DNA of 64,000 bases from Desulfitibacter sp. BRH_c19 (GTDB lineage: Bacteria > Bacillota > DSM-16504 > Desulfitibacterales > Desulfitibacteraceae), in the NCBI GenBank assembly GCA_001515945.1, contig LOER01000046.1:62001-126000 (forward strand). Reading direction: 5' to 3'. Below the pieces are notes generated by a model, which searched no databases, was not told the origin of the DNA, and worked only from the letters and a program-made list of their open reading frames with translations. Each line of letters opens with the position of its first letter. Positions within the stretch are counted from its first letter, which is position 1. A program made the position numbers and the translations under genes. Below, piece by piece: positions 51,791 through 61,058 of this stretch.

Positions 51791-53593
51791 CTATTTAATA
51801 AAACTCTCATATAAGGCTAGTGCTAGGTATCCAGCTCCTGTACCAAAACCGACTCCTGTTTTAGCTTCTCCTGTATTTTTATCAAAGCTTTCACACAGCA
51901 GTCCATGGTCAAGGTTAGCTTCTAATGCCATTTCCAATGCTTCTTCTTTGTATAATGGATTGAGCAGACTACCGCATAATCCCAGGCCAGAAGGGGTATT
52001 CGGGTGGTGATCACATGCCAATTCTTTAAACCGTGCAGTAGAATCATAATACTTGTAATTATTGCTGTAGTAGTAAGCTATTGTATTTGCAAAAACCTCA
52101 TCATTGGGTATTCCATAGAAAACTAGCGATCCTAGATTTCCTGGAGGATCATTGTATAGTACATAGCGATTCTCTGTATCAATAGCCCAGACATAAATAG
52201 ATTTTCCATCAATAACCTTAATGAATTTAGAAAAATTTTCCTCTAGAACTGAAATCCTTGTCTCTAAAAGTAATGTGCCCTTTTGTAGTTTTCTGTATAA
52301 CTGTACTAAGTTTTTATATCCTCTCCATAATAACACATTATCAAAAAGTACAAATGGATGCTCAGTTGGGTCATCGGAAGGCAATAGGAAGGTTTTATAC
52401 AAACCCATTCCTTCATCAAATTCTTTTTCTATCCTTTCAATAATACGGCTAAAAGCACTTAGTATCTCAGCGTCAAAAAAAGATAAAGGGAAATCCAAAT
52501 CATTAAAGTAACTACAAGCTTCATCAAGCTCAAAGCCTGGGTATAGTACTGTTCCATCTATATAATGGGCATGGTCACCAGGGTTAATACAATGAAGCAA
52601 TATCATTTCCCTCATCAGTTTCAGATGAAATGCAGGGTCAATACATTTAATAGCAGGAAATGACCAATAGAAACTGTCCCTTTCCCAAAAAGCTCCTGAT
52701 ACATAATATCTGGGACTTCTTGATGTCATGGCCACCAATTCATCTGTATAGAAATCCTTGCTAACGCTAAAAAAGTAATTAAAAAGACTATTCTCATAAA
52801 AAAGCCTTTCAATTCTTTTATTGGCAATCTGTTTAATTCTATATCCCATCCAATGTTCCCATTCAGAGAAAATATGTTTAAATCCTTTTCGTTTTAAATG
52901 AATAAGGGTGGTGCTAGCCCCATCAGTATCCGCATTAAGAGCAATATAGTAGGCATTAGGTTTTTGAGTTTCAAGTCTTAAATCAAGCGTAAATCTTAGC
53001 GGTTTGTGGGCATCAATGGCTTGATCTAAACTATCCTGAGAAAAGTCAGCATTAAAGCCTTTTTCCCCTCCAAAAGCCATTCCCATGTAAACATTATAAC
53101 CTTCAATCGCCAGGCACGGGTTGTGAAGCCATTTATCAACAGACAATCTTTTTTCACCACGGAGTATCTGACGATTAAACCGTAAGATATTTAGTTGGTC
53201 AACTTGAACTTTTAGGCGGACATCAATATTTGTGGTGCTTGTAAACTCATATACAAACCCTTTTTCCTGCAAATCCGTATAAATTTTGGTTTGTACTGAA
53301 AAATTGTCAAATTCAAAGGTGATGTGAGGTAGATAGTAATGGAGTCTTTCCGCGTTAACCTTCTGGGGGAAGACTTTTTTCCCTTTAAGATGAAATTCAG
53401 GCTTAAGAAAATTATTTACTCCAGATATCTCTAACAAACCTTTGTTTCTTTTAGAGGTTACATTAAAACTTTTAATCCCACCTGTTGCAATATCTATTTC
53501 CGGCAAGGCAATATAATGATTTCCTGTGCTTAGAACAGTCTCATTTTCTGTAATTTCCTGTGGTATTGTCATAATAAGCTCTGTCATAGACAT
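51791..53593 (-). CDS. Six-hairpin glycosidase-like protein (glycogen-debranching/GH-type)
   Basis: A 600-residue cytoplasmic protein. The first 230 residues are beta-rich; the rest looks like an (alpha/alpha)6 barrel with VSGAFWERDSFYWSFPA, FELDEACSYFNDLDFPLS and the C-terminal CESFDKNTGEAKTGVGFG. This resembles amylo-1,6-glucosidase and GH63/GH125-type glycosidases, with acidic residues in WERDS and ELDE as candidate catalysts. No signal peptide. First gene of an operon with two nitrilase-like genes. Several ATG codons (53593, 53587, 53572) are possible starts. Substrate unknown. Confidence 0.75.
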   Translation of the reverse strand: MSMTELIMTIPQEITENETVLSTGNHYIALPEIDIATGGIKSFNVTSKRNKGLLEISGVNNFLKPEFHLKGKKVFPQKVNAERLHYYLPHITFEFDNFSVQTKIYTDLQEKGFVYEFTSTTNIDVRLKVQVDQLNILRFNRQILRGEKRLSVDKWLHNPCLAIEGYNVYMGMAFGGEKGFNADFSQDSLDQAIDAHKPLRFTLDLRLETQKPNAYYIALNADTDGASTTLIHLKRKGFKHIFSEWEHWMGYRIKQIANKRIERLFYENSLFNYFFSVSKDFYTDELVAMTSRSPRYYVSGAFWERDSFYWSFPAIKCIDPAFHLKLMREMILLHCINPGDHAHYIDGTVLYPGFELDEACSYFNDLDFPLSFFDAEILSAFSRIIERIEKEFDEGMGLYKTFLLPSDDPTEHPFVLFDNVLLWRGYKNLVQLYRKLQKGTLLLETRISVLEENFSKFIKVIDGKSIYVWAIDTENRYVLYNDPPGNLGSLVFYGIPNDEVFANTIAYYYSNNYKYYDSTARFKELACDHHPNTPSGLGLCGSLLNPLYKEEALEMALEANLDHGLLCESFDKNTGEAKTGVGFGTGAGYLALALYESFIK

Positions 53594-53727
53594 CCAACCC
53601 CATTTTAATTATTATCCTCAGCATTCAGCATCTAGATAAATAGAAAATCTACTCTTCACAGTTAGCATAATTAGGTTTTCTATCTATTATCATATAATAC
53701 ATAAAAAATTTTAATGTACAAATAAAA

Positions 53728-53760
53728 ATAAGTGACAAGTATTGAATACCTGTCACTTAT
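53728..53760 (-). terminator. Terminator of the doxX-like gene
   Basis: ATAAGTGACA and TGTCACTTAT pair, with an inner GTATT/AATAC stem, 14 bases past the gene; T-rich DNA (TTTTTATTTG) follows on the minus strand. Confidence 0.85.
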
Positions 53761-53774
53761 CTATAAAATATATC

Positions 53775-54290
53775 TTAAAGTTTGGAGCCGGAAACTTGTG
53801 GTCTTTTATCCTCATTCACCTTTAAATTAGGCATAAATTTCTGGACATATGGTAGCAAGTAATTGTCAATTCCAAATCTACCCGCATTACTACCTGCAGC
53901 TATAACAAATACAGTTAGTAATACCATTTGTGGATTGACTCCAGTACTCCCGCTGAACATAAAAGCAAAATTCATAGTAATACCCATAAGAGCTGAAAAA
54001 GTTGTAAATGTTCCAAGAATTAAACCTAAGCCAACAAAAAACTCTCCCCAGGGTACCATCACATTGAATAGTCCCACATTAGGTATGGCAAAACCGTTTA
54101 AAAAGCTCAACCACCAGCCTTGTACCGATGGATTTTCAACAGCCCTTCCTAATAAACCCATTGCACTAAAACTTTCTTCAGAAGTAATTTTTCCCCAACC
54201 AGATGTAATCCAAGTATATCCTAAATAAAGTCTAACTAATAAAAGAACACCACTTGAATAAACACTAGTACGCAACCATTGTACGATCAT
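53775..54290 (-). CDS. DoxX/DoxD-family membrane protein
   Basis: A 171-residue membrane protein with four helices and the DoxX-type opening segment LRLYLGYTWITSGWGK-like (here VRLYLGYTWITSGWG). DoxD is a subunit of a thiosulfate:quinone oxidoreductase in archaea, but bacterial relatives are mostly of unknown role, some linked to redox homeostasis. AAGGGGG precedes ATG 54290. Transcribed alone, between two terminators. Confidence 0.85.
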   Translation of the reverse strand: MIVQWLRTSVYSSGVLLLVRLYLGYTWITSGWGKITSEESFSAMGLLGRAVENPSVQGWWLSFLNGFAIPNVGLFNVMVPWGEFFVGLGLILGTFTTFSALMGITMNFAFMFSGSTGVNPQMVLLTVFVIAAGSNAGRFGIDNYLLPYVQKFMPNLKVNEDKRPQVSGSKL

Positions 54291-54368
54291 GGTAAAACCC
54301 CCTTAATTTATGTTTAATTCATTATGGCACTCATTTAAATAAGATATAATTGTTTTATGTCCAAATAA

Positions 54369-54404
54369 AATTGGGACATTTATAATATTGCAAATGTCCC
54401 AATT
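54369..54404 (-). terminator. Terminator of the NarL-type regulator gene
   Basis: AATTGGGACATTT and AAATGTCCCAATT form a 13-bp perfect stem; TTTTATTT follows on the minus strand. Confidence 0.88.
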
Positions 54405-54414
54405 GCTATAATTA

Positions 54415-55047
54415 TTATACTAGTTTATTTCTAATAGCATATGATGTGGCTTCTGTACGATTTTTTAAACCCAATTTATTTAACATGATACTTACATAGT
54501 TTCTGATAGTTTTTTCCGTTAAATTAATGGTCTTAGCTATTTCCCTATTTGTCATTCCTTTTGCAACTAGAGCTAAAATCTGAAACTCCTGAGGAGTTAA
54601 TATTTCTTCGTCTAGGTTTGATTCTATTTTTCTAACATGTTCTATTACCTTCCTAGTAATTTCATGATCAAGCACATACCTTCCAGAATAGACTTCAAAT
54701 ATAGTGTTAACTAAATTATTGCTACCAGTCTCCTTCATAAGATATGCGTCTGCTCCAACCAAGATAGCTTTTCTAATCTCTTCATCAGTACTATACGAAG
54801 TCAATATAATGACCTTAGTATTTGGATAGTTTCTCTTAATTTCTTTGCAAGCCTCAATTCCGTTCATTTTAGGCATTCTTATATCCATCAATACCATATC
54901 TGGTTTCATTTCTGAAACCATCTCAATTGTCTCCATGCCATCCTTAGCCTCTCCAACTACTTCTAGTTGCTCAATTTCTTGCAACAAAGACTTCAAGCCC
55001 AATCTAACGACCTCGTGATCATCGGAAATAACAATCTTTATGGTCAT
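54415..55047 (-). CDS. NarL/LuxR-type response regulator (orphan)
   Basis: A 210-residue response regulator. The receiver has the acidic pair in SDDHEVV, phospho-Asp in MVLMDIRMP, Thr in ILTSYS and Lys in LMKETGS. The C-terminal LuxR-type helix-turn-helix reads LTPQEFQILALVAKGMTN and TINLTEKTIRNYVSIM. Close in form to LiaR/DegU/VraR. No histidine kinase gene lies in the window, so it is an orphan here. AAGAAGG precedes ATG 55047. Confidence 0.93.
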   Translation of the reverse strand: MTIKIVISDDHEVVRLGLKSLLQEIEQLEVVGEAKDGMETIEMVSEMKPDMVLMDIRMPKMNGIEACKEIKRNYPNTKVIILTSYSTDEEIRKAILVGADAYLMKETGSNNLVNTIFEVYSGRYVLDHEITRKVIEHVRKIESNLDEEILTPQEFQILALVAKGMTNREIAKTINLTEKTIRNYVSIMLNKLGLKNRTEATSYAIRNKLV

Positions 55048-55239
55048 AACATACTACCTTCTTTCTTTAGATAGTTCATCTTTTTCAACTTCACAGTTAA
55101 TAAGTATTTCCTCTGGGTTGTCATGCTGACTTTCTGTTATGTGTTAGCTAGATTATACTATAGATAGTTTTCTAAAGAAAGTAGTGGTCAATTTGCTTAA
55201 CTTTACATCTCAAAAAAATGCATATGATTTAATTGAATT

Positions 55240-56292
55240 TCAGGGTAATACCACTATGTTAGTCGTTACTGGCCGGGGAAAACCATCAGAGGGTTTATTT
55301 AGCAGCTCTCCATTATAAACAAAGGTACTAGAACCTCCCCCATCTAGATTATATGCATCAACAGCACCTAACTGCATCAACTTAATTTGTAATTGCTCCA
55401 AACTAATTCCACTACTCCAACCTCTTTGACGCCCATCAATAACCATAAACAATAAATCACCGTTGGCATACTGACCTAATACAGTTCTCGGGTGCCTCTG
55501 GTTTTTCCATTTGCCAGGGATATTTAGTGGGAGTCTATCCCGTATTAGCATTGGAACAAAGCTTAAACCACTTTTAGGATCCATGCCCCACAGATCTTCC
55601 TCATCTAAGACTATATCCCCTACAAGGTTGCCTTCCCAATCAAAGCCTGCAAAAAACAGATCTTCATGGCTTGGTGTAAAACTATTAACTAGTTTTCCGT
55701 CTATTACTGTATTTCCAAGTGATATGGCTTCTTGGCTAGTCCAAAAGAAACCACCTCCATTAACTGCTAAAATAGCGTCTGTTCTTTTAGCAGCTTCTAC
55801 AGTTGTCTCTGCACTTCCATAAATATCATTGGCTAGAATAACATCTATAGCTTTCGTATCAAAGACTTTTACCTTTGCCGCATATCCTCTAAATCCTTCA
55901 CCTTCAATTTCAAAAATGATAACTTCTGCCTTTTCACTATTAGTCTTATCAATAGGATTGCCTAGCCTCTTTAAGATTTGATTCTCGTAGACCTCTTCAC
56001 TAACATTTGTTTGTTCCTGGCTTTTTAAGATTAATTCCTGTAGAATTCTTTGCTGCTGTTCGTACTGACGTGCTTGTTCTTCTAAAGTAGTCTGGATAAA
56101 TCCTAAACCACCTTTAAGATTAACTACCTCCTCTTGCACAATATCTACTTGGGCTTCTAGATTCTTTGTATCTATTAGCATGCTATGAGTATCAAATTCT
56201 ACTTCAATTACATCAGATAATGCAAAACCCATAACTGTACCGATAAATGGAGCCACAACTATTATTAGTAATAACAAAAGCCTTTTCATCAT
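55240..56292 (-). CDS. Phosphodiester glycosidase-domain (NAGPA) exported protein
   Basis: A 350-residue protein. An N-terminal hydrophobic segment (about residues 4-25) serves as anchor or signal, then a coiled coil (about 40-100), then the NAGPA/DUF2233 domain with RTDAILAVNGGGFFW, RHPRTVLGQYANGDLLFMVIDGRQ and AYNLDGGGSSTFVYNG. The human relative removes GlcNAc from a phosphodiester; bacterial ones act on wall or polysaccharide phosphodiesters. Its ATG overlaps the stop of the upstream coiled-coil gene. The two products may associate through their coiled coils. Confidence 0.87.
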   Translation of the reverse strand: MMKRLLLLLIIVVAPFIGTVMGFALSDVIEVEFDTHSMLIDTKNLEAQVDIVQEEVVNLKGGLGFIQTTLEEQARQYEQQQRILQELILKSQEQTNVSEEVYENQILKRLGNPIDKTNSEKAEVIIFEIEGEGFRGYAAKVKVFDTKAIDVILANDIYGSAETTVEAAKRTDAILAVNGGGFFWTSQEAISLGNTVIDGKLVNSFTPSHEDLFFAGFDWEGNLVGDIVLDEEDLWGMDPKSGLSFVPMLIRDRLPLNIPGKWKNQRHPRTVLGQYANGDLLFMVIDGRQRGWSSGISLEQLQIKLMQLGAVDAYNLDGGGSSTFVYNGELLNKPSDGFPRPVTTNIVVLP

Positions 56293-56696
56293 TTTGACTC
56301 CTTTATCATCTCAAGACTTTCTTCAAGGTTTTGTAACTGAATATTCAATTCATCCATCTTCTCATTTATTGCTTCCCTAAAATAGTTTTGAAGAGCTATA
56401 TTCTCATCTGTTTCTTCAAGCAAAGATGATAACTCAACAAGCTCATCGGAAATTATTGTAACTTTGTCTTCTATTAGTTTTATATTTAAGGCATTTGTCT
56501 CCATCACTTCTGTAACAGACCTATCTAATTCAATCAAAACACTTTGTCGAGTTTCTTCAATTTTGCTGTCAATAAATATATACCCAGCAAATATTAAGCC
56601 TATCCAAATAGATAATATTGCTCCAATCAAAATGATTTTTGAAACCTTAGACTTTTTTATAGGTCTCTGGGGTACTTGAGTATTTGTCTCCTGCAT
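56289..56696 (-). CDS. Single-pass coiled-coil membrane protein, unknown
   Basis: About 135 residues from ATG 56696, which has GGATGGTGAT upstream; an ORF from 56768 lacks such a site. The product has a short polar N-terminus, one membrane helix (IILIGAILSIWIGLIFAGYI, about 20-40) and a long acidic helix predicted to form a coiled coil. I recognise no family. It overlaps the NAGPA gene by four bases, which suggests a joint function at the cell surface, perhaps as a membrane scaffold. Confidence 0.75.
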   Translation of the reverse strand: MQETNTQVPQRPIKKSKVSKIILIGAILSIWIGLIFAGYIFIDSKIEETRQSVLIELDRSVTEVMETNALNIKLIEDKVTIISDELVELSSLLEETDENIALQNYFREAINEKMDELNIQLQNLEESLEMIKESK

Positions 56697-56893
56697 TCTA
56701 TCACCATCCATTTCTATATAGTTCACAATTATACAGTAACCAGTAGAACATTTCGACCTTTTTAACAAAAGAACTAAATCTCGGGTACGATTAAAAGGAT
56801 TTTATTTTCTTTAATAGAAACTTATAGGAAATGCTATTTATTATGTGGAAAGCTAAACTAGTTTTTATTTCATATAACTAATATTGCTAAGTT

Positions 56894-56921
56894 TATGAAT
56901 TATATATATATATAATTCATA
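56894..56921. promoter_or_regulatory. 28-bp perfect AT palindrome upstream of the aminopeptidase gene
   Basis: TATGAATTATATAT and its reverse complement meet with no spacer, 62 bases before ATG 56983. It may be an operator or a cruciform-prone site. AT-rich background raises the chance of coincidence in the middle, but the ATGAATT/AATTCAT arms are specific. Confidence 0.4.
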
Positions 56922-56982
56922 GAATAAAAACCTATAAGAGCTTACATAATAACTAATCTTTTTTATATGGGAGGAAAAATTC

Positions 56983-58095
56983 ATGAGCAAAACAGCAGAT
57001 CTTGCGAGTAACCTAATTAATTACTCTTGCGAAATAAAACCAACAGAGAACATACTCATCACATTTAACGGAGAAAGTGCTCTACCACTTGTCAAAGAGT
57101 TAATCAGACAAGCATATGAAGTAGGGGCAAATCCCTTTGTCCAGCAAGGAAACCCAATAATTACCAGAGAAATTTTTAAAAATGCCAACTTAGAGCAACT
57201 TAAACAAATGGCAGAATTTGAACTACCTCGAATGCAAAAAATGGATGCCTTTGTGGGTATTGGGGCAGGGTTAAACCCTTATGAATTAAGCGGTTTACCA
57301 GAAGAAATAATGCAAAACTATAACAGAATTTTTTCAGAAACTGTGTTAAAAGAAAGAGTTAATAATACCAAATGGGTTGTTCTAAGATATCCTACTAGTT
57401 CTATGGCTCTGCAAGCTAAAATGAGCCTGGAAGATTTTGAGACTTTTTACTATGATGTTTGCACTATGGATTATGCCAAAATGAGCAAGTCTATGGATAC
57501 TCTTCTTGATTTAATGACAAGGACCGATAAGGTAAGAATAGTTGGTAAAGATACAGATATATCCTTTTCAATTAAGGAAATTCCAGTTATTAAGTGCGAT
57601 GGTAAAAGAAATATTCCTGATGGAGAAGTTTATACTGCCCCAGTCAAAGATAGTGTAAACGGTTATATTAAGTTTAACTGCCCCTCCAACCATCAAGGTT
57701 TTACATATGAAAATATCTCCTTTAAAGTAAAAGATGGGAAAATCATTGAAGCATCTGCAAATGATACTCCAAAGATAAATGAGCTATTAAACACAGATGG
57801 AGGTGCTAGATATTTTGGAGAATTTGCAATAGGAGTAAATCCGTATATATTATCACCTATGAATGATACTTTGTTTGATGAAAAAATTGCAGGAAGCTTT
57901 CATCTTACGCCAGGCAAATGTTATAAAGAAGCCAGCAATGGAAACAGTTCTGCAATTCACTGGGATTTAGTAAACATTCAAACACCCAAGTTCGGCGGAG
58001 GAGAAATATATTTTGATAATACCTTAATTAGAAAAGATGGTTTATTTGTAATAGAAGATCTTAAACGCTTAAATCCTGCCAATCTAAAATCTTAA
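56983..58095 (+). CDS. M29-family aminopeptidase (AmpS/PepS-like)
   Basis: A 370-residue metallo-aminopeptidase of the thermophilic M29 group. Metal-binding residues of the family can be placed: Glu in PDGEVYTAP, Glu in FGEFAIGVNP, His in GSFHLTPG, His in SAIHWDLV and the following Asp. Two metal ions assist cleavage of N-terminal residues from peptides. No signal peptide, so it is cytoplasmic. GGGAGG precedes the ATG. It suits a peptide- and amino-acid-consuming life style. Confidence 0.92.
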   Translation: MSKTADLASNLINYSCEIKPTENILITFNGESALPLVKELIRQAYEVGANPFVQQGNPIITREIFKNANLEQLKQMAEFELPRMQKMDAFVGIGAGLNPYELSGLPEEIMQNYNRIFSETVLKERVNNTKWVVLRYPTSSMALQAKMSLEDFETFYYDVCTMDYAKMSKSMDTLLDLMTRTDKVRIVGKDTDISFSIKEIPVIKCDGKRNIPDGEVYTAPVKDSVNGYIKFNCPSNHQGFTYENISFKVKDGKIIEASANDTPKINELLNTDGGARYFGEFAIGVNPYILSPMNDTLFDEKIAGSFHLTPGKCYKEASNGNSSAIHWDLVNIQTPKFGGGEIYFDNTLIRKDGLFVIEDLKRLNPANLKS

Positions 58096-58100
58096 ATAAA

Positions 58101-58129
58101 TTGGTCCAAGGATAAATTCCTTGGACCAA
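58101..58129 (+). terminator. Hairpin after the aminopeptidase gene
   Basis: TTGGTCCAAGG and CCTTGGACCAA form an 11-bp perfect stem with a seven-base loop, five bases past the stop codon. Only a weak T tract follows. Confidence 0.75.
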
Positions 58130-58219
58130 ATTGCTACACAACTTAAATGTCCTAGTAGATTACCCTTCCTCCAGATCTCTAGATATCATCAACTGAAAGA
58201 GTTGTCAAAAACTCTACTG

Positions 58220-58645
58220 CTAAATATGTATACTAGATTCATTATGGACAACAATCTCTGCTCCAATGTTCAGGTATTCTTCTATAGACTCCTCTATCTC
58301 AGCAAGATCACACTCCACATTTCTAGAACCCCCAATTTCAACTCTCCAACCACTACCAGCAATGGAGATATCAAGATATGATTCAGACACTCCAAATCTT
58401 ATATATTCCTTATCTTCTCCACCTCCAGCCCTATATTCTATCCCAAATTCACAATCTGCACCTTCAGTTACCATAGGTAGTTGTTCCAGAGCATATAGTG
58501 CATACCCTATACCAATAATCTGCTCCGGTGTGATGTCTGGAAGCTTTAATAAGCCACGGGCGACATTCATGGCTATTTCAATAGCATAATAATCTTCATC
58601 AGTCAAAGTAAATTTTTTTAACTCTAGCTTACCTTTCTCTATCAC
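58220..58645 (-). CDS. Hypothetical protein, about 141 residues
   Basis: I do not recognise the family. The frame runs to 58651, but GTG 58645 fits better with AAAGAGG at eight bases. The sequence alternates a helical first half (IEIAMNVARGLLKLPDI, QIIGIGYALYALEQLP) and a beta-rich second half (YIRFGVSESYLDISIAG, WRVEIGG), and is acidic, with no membrane segment. It lies downstream of repeat element B, which forms its untranslated leader or separates it from the exonuclease gene. Confidence 0.65.
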   Translation of the reverse strand: MIEKGKLELKKFTLTDEDYYAIEIAMNVARGLLKLPDITPEQIIGIGYALYALEQLPMVTEGADCEFGIEYRAGGGEDKEYIRFGVSESYLDISIAGSGWRVEIGGSRNVECDLAEIEESIEEYLNIGAEIVVHNESSIHI

Positions 58646-58679
58646 CTTCACACCTCTTTCCTTATCATTTAGCGAACTC

Positions 58680-58830
58680 GTTCAGCCAAAGCTGAACATC
58701 GGGGAATCAGATGGAGACTCTACTCCACCTGATTTAGACAAATTGGGGACATTCCTGGTTCTACTCACAGGTGTGTCACCTTTCCTTATGGTGAAGTGGG
58801 GGTCTTAACCCATATGGAGTATTTTGGATC
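58680..58830. repeat. Structured repeat, element B
   Basis: Three hairpins in non-coding DNA: GTTCAGC/GCTGAAC (58680-58697), AATCAG-a-TGGAG with CTCCA-c-CTGATT (58705-58734) and AGGTG/CACCT (58769-58781). The second matches stem 1 of element A at 46477-46509 when A is read on the minus strand, including the same unpaired bases. That suggests a dispersed element: a mobile end remnant or a small RNA family. No protein is encoded. Confidence 0.5.
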
Positions 58831-58866
58831 AAATGTAGTATTATTGTATTTATAATGTTATTGTCT

Positions 58867-59868
58867 TCAAGCTATTTTAATTGACTTAAATTCAAGCTTT
58901 TTAAAATACTCTAATGTCCTTTGTGTATTAATATTGATATTAAAGTCTTCAAGTTTTACATTTTCTAATTCTTTAATAAAACAATTAATTTTAGCTAGTT
59001 GCTTACTCATAAAAGCACTTTCTTTCCCATTTATAAGCTTTTTTACAGGAATACGTTTTATTCCTATATCTTTAAGATGGTCCATAAAGTCTTTTTCGCA
59101 TACTATTGATTCATAAAGATTTTCAATAGTTGTGTATTCTTGTAGAAGTGCCACAGCCCCTTTTTCGCCTATTCCCGCCACTCCTGGTATGTTATCTGAC
59201 TTGTCTCCTTCAAGAGCCTTCTTATCAGTAATCTGGTTAGGGGCTAAGCCATAAAAATACCTTACATAGTCAGGTGTAAACTCAAATACGTTATTTGGTA
59301 ATTGCTCTGTGAATTCAGTATCCATGTCGCATATTACTTCCTTATACATTTTACCTGCTTTTTCAGTAATTAACCATAGTCTAGTATTTTCATCTACCAG
59401 TTGAAGAGCATCGCAATCTTTAGTGAGGATACATGTAGGTATATTCTCCCCAAATTTAGTAGCTAAAGTACCGATAATATCATCTGCTTCATATTCTTTG
59501 AAGGCAAACTGAGCAATTCCCATAGCATCTAGCAATTCCTGCATAGTACCAAACTGCTGCTTTAATTCCTTGGGTGTTTCAGCCCTAGTCCCTTTATAAT
59601 CCTTATATATCTTTCTTCGGAATGTGTCTCTAGAAACATCCCAAGATACCGCAATATGGGTAGGTTTTTGGTTCTTGATCAAACTCAGAATTGATTTTGT
59701 CATTGTGAATATGGCATTAGTGTAGATACCATCTGTTGTTTGTAGTAATTTTTCTGCTCCCTTTTGCCTGTCTTCTTCAGTTTTGGCTGCTAGGTATTGA
59801 ATTGGGGCATTTCCATAGAAGCCTGTTGAGAGGATACTAGAGCCGTCTATTAAAATAAGTTTTTTCAT
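58867..59868 (-). CDS. Stand-alone 5'-3' exonuclease (PolI N-terminal domain type)
   Basis: A 333-residue FEN-like nuclease. Conserved acidic motifs are present: LILIDGSS, EYEADDIIGTLA, LTKDCDALQLV, and the helix-hairpin-helix with GDKSDNIPGVAGIGEKGA. It removes RNA primers or flaps in a metal-dependent way. It lacks polymerase and proofreading domains, so is not PolA itself. AGGAG precedes ATG 59868. Position next to hflKC is probably not functional. Confidence 0.92.
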   Translation of the reverse strand: MKKLILIDGSSILSTGFYGNAPIQYLAAKTEEDRQKGAEKLLQTTDGIYTNAIFTMTKSILSLIKNQKPTHIAVSWDVSRDTFRRKIYKDYKGTRAETPKELKQQFGTMQELLDAMGIAQFAFKEYEADDIIGTLATKFGENIPTCILTKDCDALQLVDENTRLWLITEKAGKMYKEVICDMDTEFTEQLPNNVFEFTPDYVRYFYGLAPNQITDKKALEGDKSDNIPGVAGIGEKGAVALLQEYTTIENLYESIVCEKDFMDHLKDIGIKRIPVKKLINGKESAFMSKQLAKINCFIKELENVKLEDFNININTQRTLEYFKKLEFKSIKIA

Positions 59869-60008
59869 ATTAACTCCTATATTTTTTTGTCATATTGAAT
59901 TATTCCTTTATAATACATTCGATGAAAGATAACCTTCCTCCTTTTTTGTTAACAAAAAGACCCTACACCACGGTTTCCCTAAATTTAGAGATGCCTTACG
60001 TAAAGCAA

Positions 60009-60062
60009 AAAAACACCTCCCGAATCATATCTCAGACATATGATTTCAGCAGAGGTGTTTTT
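60009..60062 (-). terminator. Terminator of hflKC
   Basis: AAAAACACCTC pairs with GAGGTGTTTTT, with an inner AATCATAT/ATATGATT stem. On the minus strand a run of seven T follows. It lies ten bases past the last gene. Confidence 0.92.
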
Positions 60063-60071
60063 GGTGTTGGT

Positions 60072-61058
60072 TTATTCACCCATTAAATATTTAGCATAAG
60101 GAGAATCGATTGGTATAATAATTACTGGCTCATTTTCTAACGTCGTACGATAAGACTCTAGGGTACGATACATAGAGAAAAATTCAGGATCTTGACCATA
60201 TGCCTCATTATATATGCGGGCAGCTTCTCCGTCACCATCAGCAATGATAATCTTTGCTTCAGCATTCGCTTTGGCTAGCATCTCTTGTGCTTCTCGATCT
60301 GTTTGGGCACGAATAATATTTGCTTCTGCATCCCCTTGGGATAAATATTCCTGAGCCGTACTTTCACGTTCGGATACCATCCTATTAAAAACAGCCTGCT
60401 CATTGCTTGCAGGTAAGTCAGTACGCTTCATGTGAAGGTCGACAACTTCTATGCCATTCAAATTTGTAGCCAGAATTTCATTAACTTCACTAAGAACTAA
60501 CTCATTAATATCCCCTCTAGAGGACTTCTCTTCGTTTATAATCTCATCATAATTTAAGCGGCCTAGTTCTGTTCTGATATTAGAGTATATTATATCTCCT
60601 AAACGTCCTTCAGCTGCAAGTACTGAGCGTAAACTCTCAATCATTTCCTGAGGATTAGTAATTTTCCAAATAGCATAATGGTCAACCATAATCCTCTTTT
60701 TATCAAATGTATTGATTTCTGCTGGAGTTACATCGTAAATCAGTAAATGTTTTGGTAATGTTGTTACACTTTGAATAACTGGCAGCTTGTAATTAAGTCC
60801 GGGCTCTTCTATGACCTTAACAACCTCTCCGAATTGGCGAACAACTTTGTATTCATTAGGCTTGACGATATATAAATTACTTATGACAACTACTGATAAA
60901 AAGATAACTGCAGTAATGGTAATAAGAGCTAAATTGTATTTTTTTATACTTGGTTGTTGATCGGGCGGTTGCTCACTATTACTATTTACCGTTTTGAACT
61001 TAGAGCTACCTTTGGTTAATGGAATTAACTGATCAATTATTTTTTTGAGTTCTGACAT
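60072..61058 (-). CDS. hflC: SPFH/Band 7 protein, HflC-like
   Basis: A 328-residue membrane protein. A polar N-terminus of about 45 residues precedes one membrane helix (about 45-65), then the SPFH/Band 7 domain (EYKVVRQFGEVVKVIEEPGL), and a helical region rich in Ala/Glu (AEANIIRAQTDREAQEML) that assembles the HflKC cage. The pair surrounds FtsH in other bacteria. ATG overlaps the stop codon of the upstream hflK (TAATG). An N-terminal extension of this length is unusual for HflC. Confidence 0.88.
   Translation of the reverse strand: MSELKKIIDQLIPLTKGSSKFKTVNSNSEQPPDQQPSIKKYNLALITITAVIFLSVVVISNLYIVKPNEYKVVRQFGEVVKVIEEPGLNYKLPVIQSVTTLPKHLLIYDVTPAEINTFDKKRIMVDHYAIWKITNPQEMIESLRSVLAAEGRLGDIIYSNIRTELGRLNYDEIINEEKSSRGDINELVLSEVNEILATNLNGIEVVDLHMKRTDLPASNEQAVFNRMVSERESTAQEYLSQGDAEANIIRAQTDREAQEMLAKANAEAKIIIADGDGEAARIYNEAYGQDPEFFSMYRTLESYRTTLENEPVIIIPIDSPYAKYLMGE

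Noticed and set aside
58266-58589. 107-codon plus-strand frame
   Set aside because: Antisense to the 58220-58645 frame, no ribosome site; the minus frame has better start signals.
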